A stretch of 38,352 bases of DNA from an uncultured Aquimarina sp. (lineage in GTDB: Bacteria; Bacteroidota; Bacteroidia; Flavobacteriales; Flavobacteriaceae), in the NCBI GenBank assembly GCA_947503835.1, contig CANNFM010000027.1, forward strand, positions 1 through 38,352. Reading direction: 5' to 3'. Each line of letters opens with the position of its first letter. Within the stretch, counting starts at the first letter, position 1. The notes under the pieces are model-generated. The model saw nothing but the letters and a program-made list of their open reading frames with translations, did no database searches and was not told the origin of the DNA. The translations under genes and the position numbers were made by a program. Positions 32,329 through 38,352 of this stretch are shown here, piece by piece.

Positions 32329-32700
32329 TCAGAAAAAGTTCACTTCTCTTCTTTTTGTCCAAAGAATAATTGCACTTAAAATAAAAGTAATAACAGCGGT
32401 TATAAAAAGAACACCACCATCATTATTCACTTCGAGACCTAATCTGGTTAAATGCATCATAATAGCTCCACCAATGATACCAAGGGTTAAGGTGGCTCCT
32501 ACCCAAATGGCTTTAGGAACAAAAAGTAAAATTCCGGCGATAAGCTCTGTTATTCCGGTAATTATCCTACCATAAGGCTCTAGGCCAACTTTGGTAAAAA
32601 TGTAGACACTATCGGGATGCGCGGTAAATTTAAATCTGAGAGTTTGAATTAAAATGATTGCCACGACAATGCGCAGCAATAGGGGTAATTTATTTTTCAT
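32329..32700 (-). CDS. DoxX family membrane protein
   Basis: 123 residues with four hydrophobic segments (starting LPLLLRIVVAIILIQTL; then GIITELIAGILLF-like, TLGIIGGAIMMHL and GVLFITAVITFILSAIIL). RFKFTAHPDSVYIFTKVGLE and PYGRIITGITELIAGILLFV match DoxX-like proteins. Members occur with oxidative-stress or thiol-sulfur proteins, but the molecular function is unsettled. It is 53 bases downstream of the secreted-protein gene and shares promoter C. The AhpD-like gene under the same predicted operator supports a common stress or detoxification role. Confidence 0.82.
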   Translation of the reverse strand: MKNKLPLLLRIVVAIILIQTLRFKFTAHPDSVYIFTKVGLEPYGRIITGITELIAGILLFVPKAIWVGATLTLGIIGGAIMMHLTRLGLEVNNDGGVLFITAVITFILSAIILWTKRREVNFF

Positions 32701-32753
32701 TACAGGGGTAATTTGTTAGCTCCCCCCGAATTTAAGAAAAAAATAACAAAAAA

Positions 32754-33215
32754 TTAAAGTACAACAGGTAAAGCGTCTATTTTACCATTAAAAGTGTTTT
32801 TTCGAGAAATAATATACAATTCTTCAAGGTTATTATCTTTTCTAAATTGATTAATTAATTCTGGAAGCCTTTCCCTAAGAAAATTTACAAAAGCTTCAGC
32901 ATCCGAACTTCTGTTCGCTCCTTTGCGAATAGTTTTTAAGTAGGCCTCGGTTAAAATCTCAAGGTTACTTCTTTCTGATAAAAATAATAGGTAGCTGTTA
33001 TCTTCTTTGGCTTTCTTGATTTCAATTCTAAAATTAATAACATCTTCTGCAATTAGCTCGTTATTAAAATTACTAAAGTTATTTGTGTATACTTCTTCTT
33101 CAGTATAACCATTAAGATAAACAGTATCTAATTCTACTTGGGCATTACTTATAGAAAAAGTAAGAAATAGAATCCCTAATAGTGCTATTTTGATATTGTG
33201 AGTAAAATTTTTCAT
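32754..33215 (-). CDS. Small secreted protein of unknown function, 153 aa
   Basis: A signal peptide (1-25, ending SISNAQ) is followed by a ~128-residue charged, mostly helical part with YLNGYTEEEVYTNNFSNFNN, EIKKAKEDNSYLLFLSERSN and FLRERLPELINQFRKDNN. No cysteines and no family recognised. It is the first gene behind promoter C, with a ~48-base leader, and is followed by DoxX, so export to the periplasm together with a membrane partner is possible. Start and coding status are well supported by the signal peptide and codon use. Confidence 0.75.
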   Translation of the reverse strand: MKNFTHNIKIALLGILFLTFSISNAQVELDTVYLNGYTEEEVYTNNFSNFNNELIAEDVINFRIEIKKAKEDNSYLLFLSERSNLEILTEAYLKTIRKGANRSSDAEAFVNFLRERLPELINQFRKDNNLEELYIISRKNTFNGKIDALPVVL

Positions 33216-33269
33216 GCCTTTATGTTTTTCCCGAAATAAGTTTCGGTGGTTGTTTTATTAATTACAATA

Positions 33270-33338
33270 CAAAATTGGGGCAAAAACAAATTCTATACCA
33301 TGGCACTTTTTCCTTTATACTTGTCAATAACTCCCGAC
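33270..33338 (-). promoter_or_regulatory. Promoter C with 29-bp operator, for the secreted-protein/DoxX unit
   Basis: Operator at 33310-33338 (TTCCTTTATACTTGTC then AATAACTCCCGAC on the plus strand), half-site starts 33310 and 33331, 21 bp apart. The -7 box on the minus strand is CAATTTTG (33277-33270), again 40 bases from edge to operator start. The distal 15 bases lie inside the last codons of the AraC gene. An additional TTCCCGAA (33228-33235) lies in the leader. Confidence 0.65.
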
Positions 33339-34172
33339 AGGTTCAGACTTAAGTTGTTTTCTAAAATCTGAAGGTGAAAAAGTAGTATGTTTTTTAAACA
33401 TTCTGCTCAGGTGTGATGCATCTTCAAAACCAATTTCGTATGCAATCTCTTTGGCAGTCTTTTCTGTATAAATAAGTAGGCGTTTGGCTTCTAAAATTAT
33501 GCGATCATGAATGATCTGCAGAGGGCTTTTCTCAAATTTAGTGAAATTATTCGACAATGTTTTAGGGGATTTGAATAATTTTGAGGCATAAAACGCTACA
33601 GAATGCTCTTTTCTGAAATTAAATTCAACCAAAGCGTTAAATTCTCTGATCAGATCTATTTGGTTTTCACTATTACTATAATCACCTTGCTGCTTGATTA
33701 ATCGAGTGGTAGTGATAATAAATCGAGCCATAAGCATACGCAACATCTCTGCTTGTATAGTATCTACAGTATCCAATTCTTCTAAAAATATTTGATGAAA
33801 CAGATTAAGCTTGTTACTTTCTTTGGTATCTAATTCTATCACAGGGATTACACTATTGCCATAAAAAAGAATACCCATACAGCTTACTTCTTTATCATGA
33901 TCTTTAATACAATAAAATTCTCGGTTAAATTGATAAGCAATAAGATCAGATCCACTTATAAACTTAAAATATTGATTAGGAGTAAGCACCACAATATGAT
34001 CCTTTTCTACTGTAGTTACAATACCATCGACCTCTAAAGTAACAGGTTTTGATTTAGACCAGACAAAGGTGTATAACCCCAATAACTTTGATGTGCTATA
34101 GGGAGCTAGTAATTCTTCGTCTCCTGTTTTTAATATTGCTGCGGTTGAAAATTCTGTAAATTCCTTAATCAT
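33324..34172 (-). CDS. AraC family transcriptional regulator, predicted controller of the adjacent stress genes
   Basis: 282 residues. The N-terminal ~165 residues are a variable beta-rich sensing part without an obvious cupin histidine set (DHIVVLTPNQYFKFISGSDL). The C-terminal ~100 residues are the AraC double helix-turn-helix: HSVAFYASKLFKSPKTLSNN, TAKEIAYEIGFEDASHLSRM, then FKKHTTFSPSDFRKQL. It lies immediately upstream of the two-gene unit it would control, and its stop region overlaps operator C. No operator copy was found before its own start, so there is no sign of autoregulation. The inducer is unknown. Confidence 0.9.
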   Translation of the reverse strand: MIKEFTEFSTAAILKTGDEELLAPYSTSKLLGLYTFVWSKSKPVTLEVDGIVTTVEKDHIVVLTPNQYFKFISGSDLIAYQFNREFYCIKDHDKEVSCMGILFYGNSVIPVIELDTKESNKLNLFHQIFLEELDTVDTIQAEMLRMLMARFIITTTRLIKQQGDYSNSENQIDLIREFNALVEFNFRKEHSVAFYASKLFKSPKTLSNNFTKFEKSPLQIIHDRIILEAKRLLIYTEKTAKEIAYEIGFEDASHLSRMFKKHTTFSPSDFRKQLKSEPVGSY

Positions 34173-34306
34173 ACCCTATATGTCGCTTCTTACTACATAA
34201 TATTACAATTGATAATGATAAAGTAATGTTAATGTCGTGTGAGTAGATGAGTAGGTGAGTTTGTCATCCCTTGATACGATGTTGAGATGCTTTTGTAACT
34301 AGAATT

Positions 34307-34352
34307 GTTCTCGATATACTCCCGATTACCATCGGGACCACTCGAACTGACA
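34307..34352. repeat. Isolated relic of the intergenic composite repeat
   Basis: GTTCTCGAT (34307-34315), a perfect CCCGAT-TACC-ATCGGG hairpin (34321-34336) and CTCGAACTGACA (34341-34352). These echo parts of the arrays at 35.3 and 38.0 kb (TTCTCGA, ACCATCGG, TTGAACTTA). Confidence 0.5.
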
Positions 34353-34371
34353 AAAGAAAAAACGTATACCC

Positions 34372-34911
34372 TCATATGTGCTTAGAAGAGGCCCAATCCT
34401 CTTTATTGATGCTAAACACATTAAATACGTCATCGGTTAGTTTCTCGAACGTCATCCCGTTTTTTAAGGCTACTTTTTCAGAACCAATGTTATCGATATG
34501 AACGACAGAGACTAAAGAGTCTGCAAAATTGTTTTCAAAAGCATAGTTTTTACATTTTCGAGCAGCTTCAAACGCGTATCCTTGATTCCAAAATTTTGGA
34601 AGAATAGAATACCCAACCTCTAATCTTTCGGTATCATCTATAGTCTGCACTAAGAGCCCGCATTGTCCTACAAACTGGCTTGTCTTTTTATCAATTAAAA
34701 CATTCATTCCTCCCAGATCGTTTTCGTATCGATTAAACGCTTTATCAAACCAAGCTTGGCATAACCCGGTGGGAGATAATGTTTGGTCAAGTCCTAAAAA
34801 CTTGGCCACATTTTTTTCTTTAAAAATATCTACCCAAATATCAAAATCCTCAGGTTGTAAAAGCCTAAAGGTGAGTCTTTCGGTTTCCTGTCCGGGGAGT
34901 ATGTATTTCAT
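34372..34911 (-). CDS. GNAT family acetyltransferase (RimJ/RimL-like)
   Basis: 179 residues. ETERLTFRLLQPEDFDIWVD (9-28) is the RimJ/RimL-type start. The acetyl-CoA region is LEVGYSILPKFWNQGYAFEA, whose loop reads WNQGYA, the Q/RxxGxA-type pyrophosphate site. VVHIDNIGSEKVALKNGMTF is the conserved C-terminal block. It transfers acetyl from acetyl-CoA to an amine such as a protein N-terminus or an antibiotic; the substrate cannot be told. Single-gene unit. Confidence 0.88.
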   Translation of the reverse strand: MKYILPGQETERLTFRLLQPEDFDIWVDIFKEKNVAKFLGLDQTLSPTGLCQAWFDKAFNRYENDLGGMNVLIDKKTSQFVGQCGLLVQTIDDTERLEVGYSILPKFWNQGYAFEAARKCKNYAFENNFADSLVSVVHIDNIGSEKVALKNGMTFEKLTDDVFNVFSINKEDWASSKHI

Positions 34912-34970
34912 ATTGTATGAGTAAGATTCCTATGTGATCTACTATTTAAACTTCTTAGATGCTCGAAATG

Positions 34971-35177
34971 CTAGCCTTTGGGTTTTGAATTAAAACCTCT
35001 TGCTAAAAATAAAATACCAATCACTAAGAATACCAGAAGTTCTAATAAAAAACGATAAGAAAAAAAGATGTCTTCAAAAGACATATGATCTGTTAATTTA
35101 AATAGATTAGATACAATAGCAGCGATAACTCCCCATATTCCACCAATTTTCACTCTGTTTTTCCATTTTTCACTCAT
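34971..35177 (-). CDS. Small membrane protein, 68 aa
   Basis: Two hydrophobic helices (GGIWGVIAAIVSNLF, about 12-26, and LLELLVFLVIGILFLA, about 44-59) separated by a short polar loop, with a positive C-terminus (RGFNSKPKG). No family recognised. The hydrophobic pattern and ATG start support a real gene rather than a chance frame. It lies next to the composite repeat array. Confidence 0.6.
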   Translation of the reverse strand: MSEKWKNRVKIGGIWGVIAAIVSNLFKLTDHMSFEDIFFSYRFLLELLVFLVIGILFLARGFNSKPKG

Positions 35178-35266
35178 GTAGTTTTTTGTTTTTGTTTCCC
35201 CAATGCATTAAACAACAAATCTAAACTATTATTTAAAATGAAATTTAAAATATTTAAATAAACAAC

Positions 35267-35520
35267 GGTTCTCGATAATAATGTGGACTGAGGTTCTCGA
35301 TAATAATGTGGGCTGAGGTTCTCGAAGTCCCAAATACCATAGGAATTACTTGAACTTATGGGGGGCGACACCCTTCGAGTATACTTCGACACCTTTCGAG
35401 TATACTTCGACAAGCTCAGTATATCACCTCAGGGTTCGATAATAATGTGGACTGAGGTTCTCGATAATAATGTGGGCTGAGGTTCTCGATAATAATGTGG
35501 ACTGAGGTTCTCGAAGTCCC
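35267..35520. repeat. Composite intergenic repeat array 1
   Basis: 25-bp units GGTTCTCGATAATAATGTGG plus RCTGA at 35267 and 35292, then a half unit running into CGAAGTCCCAAATACC (35317). A ~115-bp linker with TTCGAGTATACTTCGA modules (near 35375 and 35395) follows, then a 23-bp unit at 35433 and 25-bp units at 35456 and 35481, ending in CGAAGTCCC again. Sequence is far richer in G+C than flanks. Same family as array 2. Confidence 0.85.
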
Positions 35521-35580
35521 AAGCACAAAAAAGAAACACTATTTTCTAGAGCTTCCTTTTGTATACACTTAATATTCTAA

Positions 35581-36468
35581 TTAATCTCTACAATTAGAAT
35601 CTGTTAATTGCTCTTTAGTTGGATTATGCAAGTTGCCAAAAACATCATATGTTTTATCTGTAAAATTGACATTTTGTAAGGCACAAAAATCGTTTAGGTT
35701 TTTGTTATCTACTATTGTACAACCGGTACCTATTGTTGTTATATTCAATACTCCATCTAAACTGGTTAATGATTTGTTTTCAGTAATCACCATAGATTCA
35801 CCTATTTTTTGTACAGAAGTAAAGAAATCGAGGCCTAATAGAGAGTTATTAATTTTAACTTCAAAAGATTTAGATATTTCGGTTAACTTAGAAAAAGGAG
35901 ATATTGTGGTTAGTTTTGGATTTCTTTTTATTGCAATGCCACTTAGACGCTCTACGTTTGAAAATGCCTCAATCGATACTAATTCAGGGTTAAAAGTTAT
36001 ATCCAGTATATCTGCTTTTTTTAGTTGGTTAAAACTATCTATGTTTTTTAAAGCTTCGTTTTTATACACAAAAAATATTTCTACAGTTTCTAATTGTTCA
36101 AAACCCTTTATCGATTTTAATGCTTGATTATCTGAAATACTTAAAGAGTTTGAAATTGCTGTAATTCCAGAAAACCCTGATAAGGTTACCAAATCTGGAT
36201 TGTTATTTATTAATACAGATCCATTTATTGTATTGATAGTATTTAGAGGTGTTAGATCAGTAACTCCTGATATGGTTAGATTTCCTTCTATGCTAGTATA
36301 CCCTTGAATAGCAAAATTGATCAATTCTGCCTGGTTATTTATCATAGTATCTCCTTTATACACTAGTTGTGTTATAACTATTTCATTGCTTGGATTATCA
36401 TCATTATTGCAAGATACTGTTAGTAGTAAGGATATTAGTGCCAGGATCAATAGCTGTAGTGTTCTCAT
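35581..36468 (-). CDS. Lipoprotein with receptor-L-domain-like repeats
   Basis: 295 residues. A lipoprotein signal ends in LLTVSC with Cys20, followed by NNDDNPS, a typical surface-export-like acidic stretch after the cysteine. Residues ~55-270 contain ~23-residue beta-helical repeats such as IEGNLTISGVTDLTPLNTIN, SVLINNNPDLVTLSGFSGIT and SLSISDNQALKSIKGFEQLE. These look like receptor L-domain repeats (leucine-rich-repeat relatives). A binding role at the cell surface is inferred. Single-gene unit, flanked upstream by hairpins and downstream by repeat array 1. Confidence 0.8.
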   Translation of the reverse strand: MRTLQLLILALISLLLTVSCNNDDNPSNEIVITQLVYKGDTMINNQAELINFAIQGYTSIEGNLTISGVTDLTPLNTINTINGSVLINNNPDLVTLSGFSGITAISNSLSISDNQALKSIKGFEQLETVEIFFVYKNEALKNIDSFNQLKKADILDITFNPELVSIEAFSNVERLSGIAIKRNPKLTTISPFSKLTEISKSFEVKINNSLLGLDFFTSVQKIGESMVITENKSLTSLDGVLNITTIGTGCTIVDNKNLNDFCALQNVNFTDKTYDVFGNLHNPTKEQLTDSNCRD

Positions 36469-36515
36469 TTTTTTGTTTTGGTCTTCTGGTTAACGTATTG
36501 CAATACTATAAAATA

Positions 36516-36538
36516 CCAGTTTCATTTTATGAGACTGG
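36516..36538 (-). terminator. Possible terminator after the Cys-rich membrane protein gene
   Basis: CCAGTTTC (36516-36523) pairs with GAGACTGG (36531-36538), one G-U, around ATTTTAT. On the minus strand it is followed by TATTTTATAG. Similar in sequence to the hairpin at 37405-37442. Confidence 0.4.
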
Positions 36539-36655
36539 AAGCATTGTATGAAATTCCTTCAGCCTGATCTTCTCCCTGAGGAGAAGCGACTAAATAAGTG
36601 TTAAATACTAAATGTAATAAAATTTAAAGCCAACTTAGGTTAGTATATACCCTAA

Positions 36656-37327
36656 TTACCCTTCTTCCTTTAGTCCGGCAATATCTTTTTCGGTAAAGGC
36701 TCTAAACGCAAATTTATAACCTTCGGCCCCGGCAATACCATAAAATAATAGATCGATAACGCTAAAAGTCTCCTGCAATAGAGGTAATAAAAATGAATAA
36801 TCAAACAAAAACAGGGTATCGATATAGGCAAGGTTTTCTTGATGGGCTAAAAAACCGATTATACCAAAGAAATTACCAAGCAAGCAACTTAATACCGCTA
36901 TAATAGCACCCGAAATCCCAAAGATTGGATCAACTCCTTTACCAGAAAAGCGAATGGCAAGTCCTACTCCAGCACCAATGGCAAGCGCCATAAAACCGAT
37001 CTGAAATCCCGTAGCTACAGTAATAGCGCCCCAGAGAGCTGCTCCAATAATTCCTGTAGATACCCCTGCAATTAATCCCTGCGGATAGTTTTGCTCTAGT
37101 CTTAGTTTATCTAATACCTTGTCGTCTACCAGGCTTTTCATCACGTGGTTTTCTAGAGATTCGGTATCATCAAATCGTTCCTGGTACTCTGGATCGAGGG
37201 CAAAATCACGGCATTCGTTTATAAAGTTTGCCTTTTCTTTGGTAAGTGTGCAAACCAAACCTTGTTTAAGGTCCATCTCGCGATTAGTGCATTTTTTACA
37301 AAATGCTAAGTGTTGTTCTCTTGTCAT
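36656..37327 (-). CDS. Membrane protein with N-terminal Cys cluster, 223 aa
   Basis: The N-terminal ~45 residues carry C10, C13, C26 and C39 (HLAFCKKCTNREMDLKQGLV, then CTLTKEK, and INECRDF), a spacing that could hold a metal ion. After a polar stretch there are about four to five hydrophobic segments (QGLIAGVSTGIIGAALWGAI, FMALAIGAGVGLAIRFSG, GAIIAVLSCLLGNFFGIIGF, and a last one near 170-205). I recall similar unnamed proteins in Flavobacteriia but know no function. Together with the next upstream gene it forms a pair of membrane-protein genes, each followed by a related hairpin. Confidence 0.7.
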   Translation of the reverse strand: MTREQHLAFCKKCTNREMDLKQGLVCTLTKEKANFINECRDFALDPEYQERFDDTESLENHVMKSLVDDKVLDKLRLEQNYPQGLIAGVSTGIIGAALWGAITVATGFQIGFMALAIGAGVGLAIRFSGKGVDPIFGISGAIIAVLSCLLGNFFGIIGFLAHQENLAYIDTLFLFDYSFLLPLLQETFSVIDLLFYGIAGAEGYKFAFRAFTEKDIAGLKEEG

Positions 37328-37404
37328 TAGGTAGTTATATTCGATTGTTTAATTACATCTAACCAATTTCAAATCATCGTTTTGGTTAGATCACTGCAAG
37401 AATA

Positions 37405-37442
37405 CAAAAGGTCAGTTTCATTTTTTGATACTGGTCTTTTTA
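37405..37442 (-). terminator. Terminator of the gene at 37450-37917
   Basis: GGTCAGTTTC (37410-37419) pairs with GATACTGGTC (37427-37436), with two G-U pairs and one mismatch, flanked by AAAA and TTTTT. It can act in either direction. Confidence 0.55.
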
Positions 37443-37449
37443 TTATTCT

Positions 37450-37917
37450 TTAGTTTTTCGCTACTCTATCCAGCCAATCTTGTTTAATGTTCATCATTTT
37501 CTGAAGATAAGGAACCAATGCCACCAACTCTAGTCTTATACTAAAACCGATGTCACTGTTTTCGACTAGTAACGGAAAAATCAATACAAAGAGGCAGACA
37601 ATTATTCCGAATGAGGCGTCGATTATGGCTAAATTAACTGCCCATTCTTTCTCGAGCCATAATCCAAAAGAGACTGCACTTTTTATAGCAAATAGTAATA
37701 GTATTAGAAGCCCAATTACCGACAGAGCATTGGTGGTTTCTAATCCATATAGCGATAAGTTAAACCCCATCCCTAAAAGCCCAAATAGTAATCCCAATGG
37801 AGCTATAAAACCAAGAACCATAAATATCCATAAGAATATCTTGATCCATAAAGGGAGTAACGCCCTTCTTCTAAGTGGCGTCTCGTTTAATTTGTTAGGC
37901 ATTGTTGTTTCGTTCAT
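37450..37917 (-). CDS. Small integral membrane protein, 155 aa
   Basis: The ATG at 37917 gives MNETTMPNKLNETPLRRRAL followed by about three hydrophobic segments (LWIKIFLWIFMVLGFIAPLG, VIGLLILLLFAIKSAVSFG, IIDASFGIIVCLFVLIFPLL). ATG at 37902 (MPNKL) is an alternative. The frame stays open further upstream to 38118, but that part is translated repeat DNA and lacks membrane or signal character, so it was trimmed. No family recognised with confidence. Its upstream region contains composite array 2. Confidence 0.65.
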   Translation of the reverse strand: MNETTMPNKLNETPLRRRALLPLWIKIFLWIFMVLGFIAPLGLLFGLLGMGFNLSLYGLETTNALSVIGLLILLLFAIKSAVSFGLWLEKEWAVNLAIIDASFGIIVCLFVLIFPLLVENSDIGFSIRLELVALVPYLQKMMNIKQDWLDRVAKN

Positions 37918-38015
37918 GTTTATGAGTAGTATATATATTGAAGTTAATGTGTTTTGCAATAGAAATGTTACCGTTAAGTTGTTTAATAAATGAACTACGG
38001 TCACATCGAGCGCTG

Positions 38016-38352
38016 CACCCTTCGAGTATACTTCGACACCCTTCGAGTACCTCAGGGTTCGATAGCAATGTGGACTGAGGTTCTCGATAATAATGTGGGC
38101 TGAGGTTCTTGATAACAATGTGGACTGAGGTTCTCGATAATAATGTGGACTGAGGTTCTCGAAGTCCCAAGTACCATCGGAATCACTTGAACTTATGGGA
38201 GGCTACACCCTTCGAGTATACTTCGACACCCTTCGAGTACCTCAGGGTTCGATAGCAATGTGGACTGAAGTTCTCGATAACAATGTGGACTGAGGTTCTC
38301 GATAATAATGTGGACTGAGGTTCTCGAAGTCCCAAGTACCATCGGAATCACT
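38016..38352. repeat. Composite intergenic repeat array 2, 190-bp period
   Basis: Two higher-order copies start at 38016 and 38206 (CACCCTTCGAGTATACTTCG). Each has the TTCGAGTATAC module, CTCAGG, a 23-bp unit (38056, 38246), 25-bp units (38079, 38104 and 38129 in copy 1; 38269 and 38294 in copy 2), and the CGAAGTCCCAAGTACCATCG tail. The second copy reaches the window edge. Units differ by few bases. The array continues beyond the window. Confidence 0.9.

Noticed and set aside
32149..32575. Plus-strand ORFs of 76 and 98 codons
   Set aside because: One crosses operator B and the terminator palindrome; the other is mostly antisense to DoxX. Neither has signs of coding.
35174..35413. 79-codon minus-strand ORF starting MSKYTRKVSKYTRRVS
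   Set aside because: It is a translation of repeat array 1 (SKYTRKV repeats come from TTCGAGTATACTTCGA).
36569..36586. GC-rich hairpin CTTCTCC-CTGA-GGAGAAG as a terminator
   Set aside because: No T-run follows on either strand; it may be a repeat relic, but evidence is too thin for a feature.
37895..38170. 91-codon minus-strand ORF, and the N-terminal extension of the 37450 gene to 38118
   Set aside because: Both translate repeat array 2; the membrane protein starts sensibly at 37917.
35267..38352. CRISPR array
   Set aside because: The 25-bp units are directly adjacent, with no unique spacers and no cas genes nearby.

Overview
The window looks like chromosomal DNA of a marine Flavobacteriaceae bacterium, possibly close to Aquimarina (the genus is an inference). 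The support is: strongly A+T-rich DNA; almost no Shine-Dalgarno sites but many Bacteroidota-type -7 boxes (TAnnTTTG); a type IX secretion sorting domain; several short lipoboxes; and families typical of this group (DUF6702, CarboxypepD_reg, M1 peptidase).

Layout. 1-602: start of a secreted collagen-like (Gly-X-Y) protein running off the left edge. 897-969: tRNA-Gly(TCC). 1195-13300: a glycan or protein-glycosylation locus, with a flippase-like protein, two polyprenyl-phosphate-type GT2 enzymes, WbpB and WbpD homologues, a WecE-like aminotransferase, a second left-handed beta-helix acyltransferase, a methyltransferase, and two GT-C-type membrane proteins that share a nearly identical TPR tail. 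13290-14921: glutaminase and dipeptidase E. 15028-18854: CarboxypepD_reg protein, DUF6702 protein and secreted M1 metallopeptidase. 18943-24660: TatA, a subtilase lipoprotein, an O-methyltransferase, and a T9SS-exported leucine-rich-repeat protein. 24858-28297: kynureninase, then an AraC regulator divergent from an MFS transporter. 28368-34172: minus-strand genes including a DJ-1/PfpI protein, a Crp/Fnr regulator, a cupredoxin-like protein, an AhpD/CMD-like protein, a DoxX protein and an AraC regulator. 34372-38352: a GNAT protein, small membrane proteins, an L-domain lipoprotein and two arrays of a composite intergenic repeat.

The most interesting signal is regulatory. Three promoters in the 31.9-33.3 kb region carry the same 29-bp operator (TTCC-N6-CTTGTC-N6-tCCCGA). 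In each, its start lies exactly 40 bases from the same edge of the -7 box, with half-sites 21 bp apart. They lie beside an AraC gene and drive an AhpD/CMD-like gene, a secreted-protein/DoxX unit, and an overlooked 53-codon ORF. A second AraC-type tandem operator (18-bp repeats, also 21 bp apart) lies between the other AraC gene and the MFS gene. Functional statements rest on recognised motifs and remembered family features; no search was run.
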